DNA of 64,000 nucleotides. Origin: Bacteroidota bacterium (GTDB taxonomy: Bacteria; Bacteroidota; Ignavibacteria; Kryptoniales; JAKASW01). The notes under the pieces were generated by a model that saw only the letters and a list, made by a program, of their open reading frames with translations, was not told where the DNA came from and searched no databases. The stretch is taken from contig JAJYIT010000014.1 of NCBI GenBank assembly GCA_021789975.1, positions 31,881-95,880 of the forward strand. Reading direction: 5' to 3'. The position numbers were made by a program, and so were the translations under genes. Shown here piece by piece: positions 10,022 to 19,561 of the stretch (its first letter is position 1; each line of letters starts with the position of its first letter).

Positions 10022-10182
10022 GGTGCAAGATAGATCAACTGTCAGTGCACGCGTACCATCAAGTCGTTTGATCATGGGAAACGAACCGACTCAGTGTCGA
10101 GGTCTGTTTCGCGGTCGTTGTCCTCAAAAAGTGGCTGGATAGCTATGAAGATTGGCACTCACGAAAGGAAGAACACGGTGAT

Positions 10183-10743
10183 ATGATTCTTACAGATACT
10201 CGCATCTTGGATGAGATGGAAAAAGGTAATATCGTCATCGATCCTTTTGATAGAAAATTTCTCGGATCCAATTCCTATGATGTGCATCTTGCAGATTCGC
10301 TAGCCGTATATAAGGATGACGTGCTCGATGCCAGGGAACACAATCGCGTAACTCACTTCAAAATTACCGATCATCACGGGTTCTTACTTCTACCTGGCAG
10401 GCTTTACCTTGGTGTGACACGCGAGTATACGGAGACTCACAATTTTGTTCCCTTTTTGGAGGGTAAGTCGAGCATTGGAAGACTTGGCGTAGACATACAT
10501 TCGACAGCAGGGAAGGGAGACATCGGTTACTGCAACACATGGACGCTCGAAATAAGCGTCAAGCAACCGGTGAAGATTTACGCCGGTATGCCTATCGGAC
10601 AGTTGATTTACTTTGAGGTGAGCGGTGAGGTTATGGTCCCTTATAACCGGAAGAAAAGTGCCAAGTACAATCGCAAGACGAAGCGACCCGTGGAATCGAT
10701 GATGTGGATGAATTTCGACTCAAAAACTCTTGATAAAAAATGA
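10183..10743 (+). CDS. dcd: dCTP deaminase
   Basis: Deaminates dCTP to dUTP for thymidylate synthesis; trimeric dUTPase fold. The 186 residues are normal for the family. GKSSIGRLGVDIHSTAG corresponds to the substrate-binding GRSSLARLG motif, and the catalytic Glu is in TWTLEISV. I cannot tell whether it is mono-functional or also has dUTPase activity. Start is ATG 10183; the stop overlaps pyrF as ATGA, so the two pyrimidine genes are coupled. Confidence 0.92.
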   Translation: MILTDTRILDEMEKGNIVIDPFDRKFLGSNSYDVHLADSLAVYKDDVLDAREHNRVTHFKITDHHGFLLLPGRLYLGVTREYTETHNFVPFLEGKSSIGRLGVDIHSTAGKGDIGYCNTWTLEISVKQPVKIYAGMPIGQLIYFEVSGEVMVPYNRKKSAKYNRKTKRPVESMMWMNFDSKTLDKK

Positions 10744-11534
10744 GCTTCAGCAAACTGTCGGCGTCAATTGAAAAGCGTGGAGCACACCTCTGCATAGGGC
10801 TTGACCCGTCGGTCGAGAAAATTCCGGAATTCCTTTTCGAGTACGAAGATGCGGTATTGGAATTCAACACGAAGATAATTGAAGCTACTCAGGATCTTGC
10901 CTGCGCTTATAAGCTCAACACCGCCTTTTATGAAGCTCTTGGCGAGAAGGGGTGGGCAACTTTCGCAGAAACTGTCGCCCGAATCCCGGATGATATCTAT
11001 GTCATAGCGGACTGCAAGAGAAGCGATATCGGCAACAGCGCACGGCATTACGCGCAGACTTTTTTCGACTACTTTGAAGTCGATGCGTTGACTGTAAATC
11101 CTTACATGGGGTTTGACTCTTTGGAGCCGTTCATGAACTATGCACAGAAAGGGGTGTATTCGCTAGTGGCAACTTCGAACCCCGGAGCGTACGATTTTCA
11201 ATTTCAAGACATCGGTGGAAAGAAATTGTACGAACTTGTGCTGGAGAAGCTTTGCGAGTGGAATAAGGATAAGAATATCGGGGCAGTAGTCGGGGCCACC
11301 AAGAGCGATGTACTGATGAAGATCAGGAGTAGTTTCCCGGAGCTTTCGCTCCTGATACCAGGTATCGGGGCGCAAGGCGGTTCCATTGAAACAGTGGCTT
11401 CCATATTGAAGACCGCCGGGGCTCCGGTGATAGTCAACGTCAGTAGAGATATTATTTTTGCCGGGTACGACGAAAGCTTTCCAGATAAAGTCAGGGATAA
11501 AGCCTCTTACTACAATGCGATTCTAGAGCAATAG
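10740..11534 (+). CDS. pyrF: Orotidine 5'-phosphate decarboxylase (type 2 PyrF)
   Basis: Decarboxylates OMP to UMP in pyrimidine synthesis. At 264 residues it is the longer type 2 form common in Bacteroidota. Substrate and catalytic motifs are CIGLDPSVEKIP (near 17), AYKLNTAFYEALG and VIADCKRSDIGNSA, which carries the Asp-Lys-Asp set, followed by DALTVNPYMGFDSL. Start ATG 10740 overlaps the dcd stop. Confidence 0.94.
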   Translation: MSFSKLSASIEKRGAHLCIGLDPSVEKIPEFLFEYEDAVLEFNTKIIEATQDLACAYKLNTAFYEALGEKGWATFAETVARIPDDIYVIADCKRSDIGNSARHYAQTFFDYFEVDALTVNPYMGFDSLEPFMNYAQKGVYSLVATSNPGAYDFQFQDIGGKKLYELVLEKLCEWNKDKNIGAVVGATKSDVLMKIRSSFPELSLLIPGIGAQGGSIETVASILKTAGAPVIVNVSRDIIFAGYDESFPDKVRDKASYYNAILEQ

Positions 11535-11601
11535 AGATAGTTTTCATTCTGTAATTCCTGGGCGGGCTTTATCATATCACAAATTTACGGGTGAGGCTCG
11601 T

Positions 11602-13071
11602 ATGGAATTCTCCGAGTTCCAGCTAAAGGAAATCTTCAAGAACAGGAAATTCGATCCGCCGCTGAAGACTCTTGGTGGAAAAAGTCTGGACATTATTGAA
11701 GTGGGTACACTCAATCATGACACTGGACCCGACTTCAAGAACTCCCTCGTTAGAATTGCTGGAATCGCGATCCGCGGAGATATTGAATTTCACAGGCACT
11801 CTTCCGATTGGTATTCACACGGACATCAGGACGATAGGAACTATAACACGGTTTCTCTTCACATTGTGGGGGCATGCAACGACAGTATGGATTGCATCAC
11901 GGAATCAGGTAGAAAAGTGGACGTGTTGCGGCTTACAGATTTTCTTTCATCGGATGTGGAGGAGTTTTTGAAATGGTCCGCTACTGATGAATACCCTGGA
12001 TCAGTTAAGTGTGCCAGGGAGTGCCATAAGCTTGGGTTAGGCGAAAAGTTGGAGTATCTTCGCCTCTTGGGCGAAAAAAGATTTGCCCACAAAGTGGGGA
12101 AGTTCGAAGAGAGACTTAAAGATATAATTGAAGAAAATCGTCCCGCCGTATTCGAGGCAAAGCAGAAATACTTTAAGGATTTTGCGGAATTACAGATTGA
12201 ACACAGGACCTACACAAAATCTGAGCTCCGGCAGGAATCACATTGGGATCAACTTTTGTACGAAGGAATTCTTGAGGGTCTTGGATACAGCAAGAATGCC
12301 TCTGCTTTTAAGAAACTTGCCAGGAATATGCCGCTTTCGTTCCTGGAAGAAAATGCGAAAGGCGAGAGAACTGCGGTGGAGGCGATGCTGTTCGGTGCAA
12401 GCGGATTGTTGCCGGCAAATTTGAACGGGTTCGACGAGGGGTCGAGGGCATATTGTGAAGATCTGATTGAACATTGGCATGGGGTTAAGAAGAAACACAA
12501 GCGAGAGTTCATAGACAAGTCTGAGTGGTTCTTCTATAAGCTGCGCCCTCAGAATTTTCCGACGCTTCGAATTGCAGGAGCCAGTCACTTGATAGCGGAT
12601 GAATGCCGTACCATCTCGGCTTCCGACTTGATAGGGAGGGAGAATTCTGCCGAACCCGAGAAGATCCTGGATTCATGGCGGCGGTTCCTCGTTGTTCCTG
12701 CGGGCGGCTACTGGATGTGCCACTATGTGTTCGGAACACCGGCCGCGGCATCGGCAAAGATGTTCATAGGTGCTGGTAGGGCAGAGGAGATAATTATTAA
12801 TGCATTTCTCCCTCTCATGTATCTCCGCGGTGAAATATTTGAGATGGAAGTTCTGAAAGACAATGCGTTGATGATCTATTCAGCGCATCCTCCGACACCT
12901 GACAACAATATTACTCTCCTGGTAAAGGAAAGTCTGTTTGGAGGGGATAATGTCTTTTCGTCGGTGATCCCGCAACAGGGTTCGCTACACCTGTATCGCA
13001 CCCTGTGCTCCATGAGCAGGTGCGAGAGGTGCAAGATCGGTAAGAAGCTTTACGGAAAGACTGCTGCCTGA
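11602..13071 (+). CDS. DUF2851 family protein, function unknown
   Basis: A 489-residue protein of the DUF2851 family, which is largely restricted to Bacteroidota and relatives. I recognise the family from the N-terminal GGKSLDIIEVGTLNHDTGPD and IRGDIEFHRHSSDWYSHGH segments and the C-terminal CSMSRCERCKIGKK. His/Asp-rich N-terminal motifs suggest an enzyme fold, but no activity is known and I do not assign one. Start ATG 11602 follows GTGAGG at a good distance. It ends convergent to the TPR gene, 16 bp away. Confidence 0.85.
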   Translation: MEFSEFQLKEIFKNRKFDPPLKTLGGKSLDIIEVGTLNHDTGPDFKNSLVRIAGIAIRGDIEFHRHSSDWYSHGHQDDRNYNTVSLHIVGACNDSMDCITESGRKVDVLRLTDFLSSDVEEFLKWSATDEYPGSVKCARECHKLGLGEKLEYLRLLGEKRFAHKVGKFEERLKDIIEENRPAVFEAKQKYFKDFAELQIEHRTYTKSELRQESHWDQLLYEGILEGLGYSKNASAFKKLARNMPLSFLEENAKGERTAVEAMLFGASGLLPANLNGFDEGSRAYCEDLIEHWHGVKKKHKREFIDKSEWFFYKLRPQNFPTLRIAGASHLIADECRTISASDLIGRENSAEPEKILDSWRRFLVVPAGGYWMCHYVFGTPAAASAKMFIGAGRAEEIIINAFLPLMYLRGEIFEMEVLKDNALMIYSAHPPTPDNNITLLVKESLFGGDNVFSSVIPQQGSLHLYRTLCSMSRCERCKIGKKLYGKTAA

Positions 13072-13096
13072 GAAATCTCCTTGCGAGTCAGTCTTT
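13056..13096. terminator. Possible bidirectional terminator between convergent genes
   Basis: A perfect 8-bp inverted repeat, AAAGACTG and CAGTCTTT, spans the 3' ends of the DUF2851 gene and the convergent TPR gene. The loop is 25 nt and there is no long T-tract, so the evidence is weak. Confidence 0.25.
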
Positions 13097-13846
13097 ATCT
13101 TTGATTTTCTGAAGCAGGTCTGCTGCCTCTGTCTTGCGCAAGCTGTCGCGGTCATCCCGTAGGGGCAAATCCGCGATTGCCTGCAGTTGTTCGCGCGCCT
13201 CCTTGTAATCACTATTGTCGATGTAAGCATGCGCCAGATCGAGCCGGAACATGATGAAATTTGGATCGAGTGATATTGCCTTCAGATAGAATTTTATCGC
13301 ATCCTTTCGGTTCCCCCAGGCAAGCCCTAACGGCCACCTGAACATAACAGGTTTCTCAGCCAATCTTGCGTTTGTCCTACCGAGAATATAGTATGCGATT
13401 GAATTGTTAGGATCGAGAGAAATTGCACGCTCGCAGTCTTCCTTGACTTGCTTGACAATTGGAGCAACGCTAAAAACGCCTTTGAATAGTGCGATCTTTC
13501 CATCGACTGCGGCCCTAAAAGTGTACGCCATCGAACTCTTTGGGTCACATATCACTGCGCTGTCGGCATATTGATAAGCAGTCTTGTATTTGCTCAGTTG
13601 GGCCTTCTTCTCCTCGTCGGTCTTGTCGGGCGAGTTGTCCGCTATATGCATTTCGACGCGCGCAAGCCGCCAAAGTACTTCACCTTCTCTTGGAAAATTC
13701 TCGTTTGCCGTGAGGAGAACCTCACGTGCGCCCCTGTTGTCGAACTTATCGAATAGAGCGTCGCTCTGGCTGATAAGTTGTTGAAGTGTCTGAGTAGAAA
13801 ACGCAGTGAGGCACGCGAATGCCACTGCCATGGCAGCGTGTTTCAT
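13088..13846 (-). CDS. Secreted or periplasmic TPR protein
   Basis: A 252-residue protein with a cleavable-looking signal (MKHAAMAVAFACLTAFSTQ) followed by tetratricopeptide-like helices. Motifs such as ALFDKFDNRGAREVL, CERAISLDPNNSIAYYILG and YLKAISLDPNFIMFRLDLA place it with the RMD1-like TPR proteins. Probably a scaffold; no partner can be named. It lies 27 bp upstream of the end of the bifunctional nuclease gene's orientation block and runs the same way as etfBA. Confidence 0.75.
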   Translation of the reverse strand: MKHAAMAVAFACLTAFSTQTLQQLISQSDALFDKFDNRGAREVLLTANENFPREGEVLWRLARVEMHIADNSPDKTDEEKKAQLSKYKTAYQYADSAVICDPKSSMAYTFRAAVDGKIALFKGVFSVAPIVKQVKEDCERAISLDPNNSIAYYILGRTNARLAEKPVMFRWPLGLAWGNRKDAIKFYLKAISLDPNFIMFRLDLAHAYIDNSDYKEAREQLQAIADLPLRDDRDSLRKTEAADLLQKIKDKD

Positions 13847-13873
13847 CCAGCCCTCCCTTGATTTGTGTGATTG

Positions 13874-14476
13874 TTAGTCGCCGAGTTGAAGGCGCCTAAT
13901 TTCATCTCTGAGCTTGGCCGCCTTCTCGTAATCCTCCCGCCCAATTGCTTCTGTCAGTTCCTTCTGAAGTACCTCCATCTTTGACTCCTTCGTGTAAGCA
14001 GGCGACCGCTCACGTCCTTTCCTTGGCTTGGCATTCTGAGTGCCTGTCTCCTGCTCACCTTCCTCTATTTCCGGAAGGGTTGACGCTTCTTCCATGACCG
14101 TTTCGGCAACGAATATCGGAACGCCGAACCGTATTGCCACTGCAATGGCGTCACTGGGCCTTGCATCGATTTCGTGGCTTACTGAATTTCCCTCGACGGT
14201 TAGTCTCGCGTAGAATGTTCCCTCACGCAACTCACTTATTAGTACATCAGAGAGATTAGTGGATAAGGATTCTATTAGGTTCTTAAGCAGATCGTGAGTA
14301 AGTGGTCTTGGAGGCTTTATCCCTTCCAACTCCAGGGCTATTGCCTGCGCTTCGAACTGGCCGATAATGATTGGGAGGCGTCGTTCTCCATCTGTCTCTT
14401 TCAATATCAACGCATAAGCCCCTGGACTGGACGGGCTCGGCGACAGGCCGAGTATGTCAACCATTACTTTGTCCAA
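13874..14476 (-). CDS. Bifunctional nuclease (BFN/DUF151) with C-terminal UVR motif
   Basis: A 200-residue protein. The N-terminal 130 residues form the DUF151 domain (YALILKETDGERRLPIIIGQ, ARPSDAIAVAIRFGVPIFVAE), associated with DNase/RNase activity in plant homologues. After an acidic and basic linker, the last 35 residues form a UvrB/UvrC-type interaction motif (LTEAIGREDYEKAAKLRDEI). The combination is common in Chlorobi/Bacteroidota. Its cellular role is not settled. It lies just downstream of etfA on the same strand. Confidence 0.88.
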   Translation of the reverse strand: MDKVMVDILGLSPSPSSPGAYALILKETDGERRLPIIIGQFEAQAIALELEGIKPPRPLTHDLLKNLIESLSTNLSDVLISELREGTFYARLTVEGNSVSHEIDARPSDAIAVAIRFGVPIFVAETVMEEASTLPEIEEGEQETGTQNAKPRKGRERSPAYTKESKMEVLQKELTEAIGREDYEKAAKLRDEIRRLQLGD

Positions 14477-14515
14477 CTATATCTCTCCTCATTCTTCGTC
14501 AATTTGCGGAATAAC

Positions 14516-15496
14516 TCATTCTTTTCCAAGAACCTTTTTCATCTGTTCGGTTAGCTCAGGCACGATTTCAAACGCGTCTCCGACTATGCCGTAGTCAGCA
14601 ACCTGGAAAATCGGAGCATCTTTATCTTTGTTTATGGCCACGATGTATTTTGACGAGGACATTCCTGCAAGATGCTGGATCGCTCCTGATATGGCGACCG
14701 CAACATAAAGTGATGGAGAGACTGTCTTGCCGGTCTGCCCCACCTGATCTTCGTGGGGTCTCCATCCTGCATCTACAACTGCCCGCGAAGCTCCGACAGC
14801 AGCGCCCAGGACGTCAGCACATGATTCAATCATCTTGAAATTATCAGGTCCACCCAGCCCTCTTCCTCCTGAGACAATAATCTCAGCCTCAGTTAGATCG
14901 GGACGACCTGCTTTCGTGACCGACACGGAAGTTACTTTTGAACTGAAATCTGAGTTGGTGAGATTGACCGCAAGTTTGTCCACAGATGCAATGGTTGCAT
15001 CAGGAATACCAGGTGAAAATACATTTGGTCTGAGTGTAAAAACCCCGATTGGAGATTTAATTACCAGGTCGATCAATGCTTTTCCCGCATATACCGGTCG
15101 GGTAGCGACTAATGACTCACCGTCGCGTCGGATATCAATACAGTCCGATGCCATGCCAGCGTTCAACTTTGCGGCAACCCGCGGCGCAAGATCCTTTCCC
15201 ATAGCGCTTGCCGAAATAATCACGACATCTGCAGAAAGTGACCGGGCCACTTCCGCTACAATTTTCGAGTACGCGGTTGTGGAATAAAACTCCAGCCTGT
15301 TGTCCTCCGCGACTATAGCCTTGTGGATACCGTATCCGCCTACCTGAGGCGCGATATCGTGGATATCCTTTCCAATTACCAGCGCAACTGACTCTCCGCC
15401 AAATTCCTCAGCCAGTTTCTTTGCTGCGTGGACAACTTCAAAAGCAACCTTCTTGAATTTTCCGCCGCGCTGTTCTGCGAATGCTAATATCTTCAT
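14516..15496 (-). CDS. etfA: Electron transfer flavoprotein, alpha subunit
   Basis: Binds FAD and passes electrons from acyl-CoA or other dehydrogenases to the quinone pool. It has 326 residues. The C-terminal FAD domain carries [44 protein letters not shown] and the closing [11 protein letters not shown]. It lies downstream of etfB with a 65-bp gap. No dehydrogenase or ETF:quinone oxidoreductase gene is nearby, so its electron donor is unknown. Confidence 0.95.
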   Translation of the reverse strand: MKILAFAEQRGGKFKKVAFEVVHAAKKLAEEFGGESVALVIGKDIHDIAPQVGGYGIHKAIVAEDNRLEFYSTTAYSKIVAEVARSLSADVVIISASAMGKDLAPRVAAKLNAGMASDCIDIRRDGESLVATRPVYAGKALIDLVIKSPIGVFTLRPNVFSPGIPDATIASVDKLAVNLTNSDFSSKVTSVSVTKAGRPDLTEAEIIVSGGRGLGGPDNFKMIESCADVLGAAVGASRAVVDAGWRPHEDQVGQTGKTVSPSLYVAVAISGAIQHLAGMSSSKYIVAINKDKDAPIFQVADYGIVGDAFEIVPELTEQMKKVLGKE

Positions 15497-15561
15497 TTTG
15501 TCCCTCGATGTTGGAATATTTTTTTGTCTAGTGTTCCATCGATCAAATGTTCTGAAGCTCG

Positions 15562-16314
15562 CTAGATTACCTTGGCCTCTTCATGAAGCAGCCTTACAAG
15601 TTCGGGCACAGCACTCTTGTCGCTTCCCAGTATGCGACCGGGTTGCTTTGCCGGAGGCTTTCGCATTGCGACGACTTCGGTGAATGCTTCTACAGGTCCT
15701 GCTGCTATCTCCTGGATTGGCTTTGATTTGGCTGCCATTATTCCTTTCAACGAAGGATACCGAGGATCATTCAGTCCTTTCTGCGCCGTTATGACGCACG
15801 GCAGAGTCAACTCCACCGTTTCTCGCCCGCCTTCAATTTCTCTTTCGCAAGTGATTTTCCTGGCGCCTGGATCCAAATCGAGCTTGACGACAACGGTAGC
15901 TGACGGTAGACCGAGCATTTCAGCCACCATGGTCCCCGTTGCTGCACTGTCGTAGTCAATCGACTGTTTTCCGAAGAAAATGATATCGGCTCCAGTGTCC
16001 TTCAACGCTGCGGCTATTGAGGATGCGACTGTCAGGGAGTCGCCAACCGCATCAGATTTGATAAGCATCCCCTTATCTCCCCCCATGGCAAGCGCCTTCC
16101 GAATAACTTCCTTGTTAGAGTCACCGCCAACGGAAACGAACGTAACCTCAGATGCGGTCTTGTCTTTAATCTGAAGAGCTGCTTCAACTGCGAATTCATC
16201 GTAGGGGTTCAATATTAAGTTTATTTCTGAACGGTCGATGGTTTTCCCATCCTGGGCCACCTTCACCCTGGTCTCGGTGTCCGGGACCTGGTTAACACAA
16301 ACGAAGAGCTTCAT
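15562..16314 (-). CDS. etfB: Electron transfer flavoprotein, beta subunit
   Basis: AMP-binding partner of EtfA. It has 250 residues and starts MKLFVCVNQVPDTETRV. The segments LNPYDEFAVEAALQIKD and FFGKQSIDYDSAATGTMVAEML are diagnostic. It is first in the etfB-etfA pair, preceded by a 612-bp gap that must hold the promoter. Confidence 0.95.
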   Translation of the reverse strand: MKLFVCVNQVPDTETRVKVAQDGKTIDRSEINLILNPYDEFAVEAALQIKDKTASEVTFVSVGGDSNKEVIRKALAMGGDKGMLIKSDAVGDSLTVASSIAAALKDTGADIIFFGKQSIDYDSAATGTMVAEMLGLPSATVVVKLDLDPGARKITCEREIEGGRETVELTLPCVITAQKGLNDPRYPSLKGIMAAKSKPIQEIAAGPVEAFTEVVAMRKPPAKQPGRILGSDKSAVPELVRLLHEEAKVI

Positions 16315-16926
16315 TGTGAGTGCCTCTTTTCTGATTTGTGGATTGTTTGAAAAATTTAGGGCTGCGTATGAAGAACTTCAAGGAACGGGGGAGTGAAATT
16401 TGGAACCTCTAAGGAAAGGAAGGATGGCTAAGCTCCTGGTCTTAACCTGGGCCGGTGTAACTGAACCATGAATAATAGTTCAGTGTTCCATTACTGTTTT
16501 ATGACGTACTTCTTAGGTCTCTCTTTCTGACAGTGGCTGGTATCAACGAGCGAAAACCACAGCCCTCTTGTTTAACTCTATATCGCTTTGTAAATGTCCA
16601 TTTCCAGGATCTTCTTCGATATATACTTCTTGAAGAGTCGGTAAGCAAATTTTGCCACAGTGCTTGTTTCATGCGCTTCAAACAGACTTTCCCGAGATTC
16701 AACTCCATTGGCGGGAACCTTCCTGTTTGCTTCTCTGCATTTTTATGCCGCTGTCGTGGAAGATACAACTAAGTGAACCGGCACCGACCTTAGTGTCACA
16801 AGTGCCTCTTGAGTATCGATTTGTTAACTTGATCTGTTTGGAATTTTTGGTGTGCCATGGCATCAAAGTCAAGGGCTGCATCGGGTACATTGTTTTGGGA
16901 AGCCCTCTTAGATATATTACTTTATC
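16315..16926. other. Divergent intergenic region upstream of etfB and the NlpC/P60 gene
   Basis: A 612-bp gap with divergent genes on both sides, unusually long for this gene-dense stretch. I find one 7-bp inverted repeat, ACTGAAC at 16460-16466 and GTTCAGT at 16478-16484, which could be an operator. An open stretch of about 50 codons on the minus strand (about 16575-16735) has no start codon and resembles nothing I know; it may be a remnant. Confidence 0.4.
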
Positions 16927-17976
16927 ATGCCCGACGATGACAAACGAGAATCTGCTGGCGAACTCCAAACGCTGCTGAAGAAGGGTCTTGCGGTTGACTC
17001 GCGATACGGGGTCCTTGAGTTTGAGCCGGGCGTAAAGTATGTCCGTATTTTGACGGACTCGATTTCGATTGCGTCGCGCATTTCCCGTCTCCACCAAAAG
17101 GACTCCTCTGACCTCCGAATCAAAATTGTTCTCATTCCGGATGAAACTGTTGGCGAACTTACGAAAGGTGCCTGCCACGTCGGAGTGGCGCCCGTCAGAA
17201 AGAACAGTACATCTACCAGCGAACAGGTCACGCAGTTGCTATACGGGGAGACCTTCGATACGCTCCAGGTTGTAGGCACATGGGTGAGGGTGAGACTTCA
17301 CTCAGATGGTTATTTGGGATGGGTCTCCGCCGACCAGGTTTCTCTTTTTAATAACACGCAGTTTAATGATTACACAGCGATGCCGAAAGTCACCGTAGCA
17401 TCTCACGTGGCGGCTTTGTTATCGAGGCCGCTCGCAAAGTCTGCGGTAGTTCGGGAAGCAGTCTTCGGATGTCAGTTGACCTCACTCCGGCAGTCAGGAG
17501 ATTTTCTGGAAGTAAGAGTACCGGATGGTACTATTGGGTACGTTAGGAAAAATGAATGCGTTTCGAAGCCTTCAAAAGCTGGGTCTCCGTCGTCCGTAGC
17601 AAAGCTTCTTCGCGCCGCAGGTAACTTCATGGGAATCTCTTACGCCTGGGGTGGAAGAAGTCCCAAGGGTTTCGACTGCTCTGGGTTCGTGCAGACCGTT
17701 TTTCGGTTCAACGGCGTTGAATTACCCAGGGACGCAGATATGCAATTCTCTGCTGGGAAACCGCTTGGCAGAGACCTAAAAAGGGTGCGCCCCGGTGATT
17801 TGTTGTTTTTTTCGTCAAATGGCAATAAAATTACTCATGTTGCGATCTATATCGGGAAAGACCGACAGTTTATCCATTCCTCCGCATACGTCAGGATCAA
17901 CAGCTTTGATACTCGGAGGAGGGACTTCAACCAAAAGCTACTTTCGACATTTGTCGGAGCTTGCAGAGTGATCTGA
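16927..17976 (+). CDS. NlpC/P60 cysteine peptidase with SH3b domains
   Basis: Cell-wall peptidase that probably cleaves gamma-D-Glu-diamino-acid bonds, as YkfC-type enzymes do. It has 349 residues. Two bacterial SH3-like regions (about 85-145 and 155-215) precede the catalytic domain (about 220-349). The catalytic triad candidates are C251 in GFDCSGF, H304 in THVAIYIG and H317 in IHSSA. No signal peptide is visible with the ATG at 16927, which suggests a cytoplasmic role in muropeptide recycling, although a missed start could change that. TA-rich sequence lies just upstream. Confidence 0.85.
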   Translation: MPDDDKRESAGELQTLLKKGLAVDSRYGVLEFEPGVKYVRILTDSISIASRISRLHQKDSSDLRIKIVLIPDETVGELTKGACHVGVAPVRKNSTSTSEQVTQLLYGETFDTLQVVGTWVRVRLHSDGYLGWVSADQVSLFNNTQFNDYTAMPKVTVASHVAALLSRPLAKSAVVREAVFGCQLTSLRQSGDFLEVRVPDGTIGYVRKNECVSKPSKAGSPSSVAKLLRAAGNFMGISYAWGGRSPKGFDCSGFVQTVFRFNGVELPRDADMQFSAGKPLGRDLKRVRPGDLLFFSSNGNKITHVAIYIGKDRQFIHSSAYVRINSFDTRRRDFNQKLLSTFVGACRVI

Positions 17977-17991
17977 CCAAAAGGAGGTGTT

Positions 17992-18549
17992 GTTGTCTTC
18001 AGTCATATAATTAACCGGAAAGCAGAGACTGACGATCTCGATAGACATTACGGAAAGGTTTTACTTCTTAATCAAAATTACGAACCGCTGACAATATGCA
18101 ATTGGAAGAAGGCGGTGGTCCTCATCTACTTGGGTAAAGCGGAACTTGTTGAACGATATGACGGCGTTGTTCTGCACAGTGTTTCTATGTCGGTGCCGAT
18201 GCCGAGCATTGTAAGGTTATCGGTATTCTACAGAGTGCCGCACAAACGGGTCATTTTATCTCGCAAGAATATTTTGAGGCGAGACAGTAGCAAATGCCAG
18301 TATTGTGGCAGGGGCGACCTCCCTCTAACCGTGGATCATGTGATTCCGAGGACCCGCGGTGGGGAAGAGACTTGGGAAAACCTGGTCTGCGCGTGTATGA
18401 AATGCAACAACAAAAAGGGTGACCGAACGCCCGAAGAGGCAGGGTTGAAGCTGCTGTCGGTTCCACGTCGGCCTAACCATGTTGCGTTTATCAGGCATTT
18501 CGTCGGAAGAGTCGACGAAAAATGGAAACCATACCTTTTTATGCAGTAG
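17992..18549 (+). CDS. HNH endonuclease (start codon unresolved)
   Basis: Small HNH nuclease of the family that begins VLLLNQNYEPL and carries a C-terminal HNH/zinc ribbon. Here CQYCGRGDLPLTVDHVIPR holds the first CxxC and the DH, and CMKCNNKKGDRTPEE the second CxxC and the N/K-rich end. The conserved N-terminus starts near 18052, but no ATG, GTG or TTG lies in frame before it after the stop at 17974-17976. The first in-frame canonical start (GTG, 18115) would cut off conserved residues. A strong AAGGAGGT at 17981-17988 instead serves TTG codons in another frame that hits a stop after six codons. I give the open frame from just after this site; a one-base error or frameshift is likely. Confidence 0.7.
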   Translation, partial: VVFSHIINRKAETDDLDRHYGKVLLLNQNYEPLTICNWKKAVVLIYLGKAELVERYDGVVLHSVSMSVPMPSIVRLSVFYRVPHKRVILSRKNILRRDSSKCQYCGRGDLPLTVDHVIPRTRGGEETWENLVCACMKCNNKKGDRTPEEAGLKLLSVPRRPNHVAFIRHFVGRVDEKWKPYLFMQ

Positions 18550-18568
18550 AATTTTTTCGTAAATTCTA
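18547..18568 (+). other. AT-rich hairpin in front of trpS
   Basis: A perfect 8-bp inverted repeat (TAGAATTT, 6-nt loop, AAATTCTA) overlaps the stop of the HNH gene and ends 6 bp before the trpS start. It occupies the place where a ribosome-binding site would be expected, and no Shine-Dalgarno-like sequence is visible there. It could affect trpS translation or be chance. Confidence 0.35.
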
Positions 18569-18574
18569 CCCACT

Positions 18575-19561
18575 ATGCCTGAAAAGAAAATTATCCTCAG
18601 CGGGATGCGTCCCACGGGGAAACTGCATCTCGGTCACTGGGCCGGTGCACTCGAAAACTGGGTCGCCCTTCAAAACGACGGTGGATATGCCAACTATCAC
18701 CTGGTCGCCGATTACCATGCCATTACCACAAATCTGGACTCATCGCATATCTACGAATATACCATCGATATGCTGCTTGATTGGCTCGCTGCCGGAATCG
18801 ATCCGGAGCACAGCCCGATTTTTAGGCAGTCGCAGATCAAAGAACATGCTGAACTTAACTTGATCTTCTCGATGCTGATAACGACAGCGAGACTTGAGAG
18901 GAATCCTACATTGAAGGAACAGGTTCGTGATCTAAATCTTGGTCCGATTAGCTACGGATATCTGGGATATCCGGTATTGCAGGCTGCTGATATACTGCTT
19001 TACAAGGGGGAAGTTGTCCCAGTCGGTGAGGACCAATTATCGCACATAGAAATCACAAGGGAAATAGCGCGAGATTTTAACCGGCAGTACGGGGGTGTCT
19101 TTCCGGAGCCTGTTGCAAAGCTGACGAGGTTTGCCAGGCTTCCCGGCCTGGATGGGAAGAAGATGAGTAAGTCGCTCGACAACGCTATCCTGCTTTCCGA
19201 AGCTCCGGATGATGTGCGTCGCAAGATGAAAAAGGCAGTAACCGACCCACAGAAGATTCGGAAAGGAGACCCCGGTCGCCCGGACATTTGTCTTGTGTTT
19301 ACGTACCATCAGAAGTTCAATCAGGCAGAAGAAGCAGAAGTGCGGCAAGGGTGTGAAAGCGGGAGCCTCGGATGTGTCGATTGTAAGATCAGGGCTGCGG
19401 AAAAGATTAACGAGTTTCTTGATCCGTTCAGGGGAAGACGTGTGCGGTATCAGGAGAAGCCGGAGGAAGTGAAGCAAATCCTTGAGAAAGGCGAGACCAC
19501 AGCGCGCGAAGTCGCTAAGAAAACTATGAGTGAAGTTCATAAAGCCATGAAGATGGGATGA
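18575..19561 (+). CDS. trpS: Tryptophanyl-tRNA synthetase
   Basis: Class I aminoacyl-tRNA synthetase charging tRNA-Trp. It has 328 residues, normal for bacterial TrpRS. The HIGH-equivalent is HLGH (18-21) and the KMSKS loop is GKKMSKSLDN. SGMRPTGKLHLGHW and GEDQLSHIEITREIA are typical. Its TGA stop overlaps the scpA ATG (ATGA). Confidence 0.96.
   Translation: MPEKKIILSGMRPTGKLHLGHWAGALENWVALQNDGGYANYHLVADYHAITTNLDSSHIYEYTIDMLLDWLAAGIDPEHSPIFRQSQIKEHAELNLIFSMLITTARLERNPTLKEQVRDLNLGPISYGYLGYPVLQAADILLYKGEVVPVGEDQLSHIEITREIARDFNRQYGGVFPEPVAKLTRFARLPGLDGKKMSKSLDNAILLSEAPDDVRRKMKKAVTDPQKIRKGDPGRPDICLVFTYHQKFNQAEEAEVRQGCESGSLGCVDCKIRAAEKINEFLDPFRGRRVRYQEKPEEVKQILEKGETTAREVAKKTMSEVHKAMKMG

Noticed and set aside
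16565..16740. Open stretch of about 50 codons on the minus strand between etfB and the NlpC gene
   Set aside because: No start codon or ribosome site and no recognisable motif; kept only as a remark in the gap entry.
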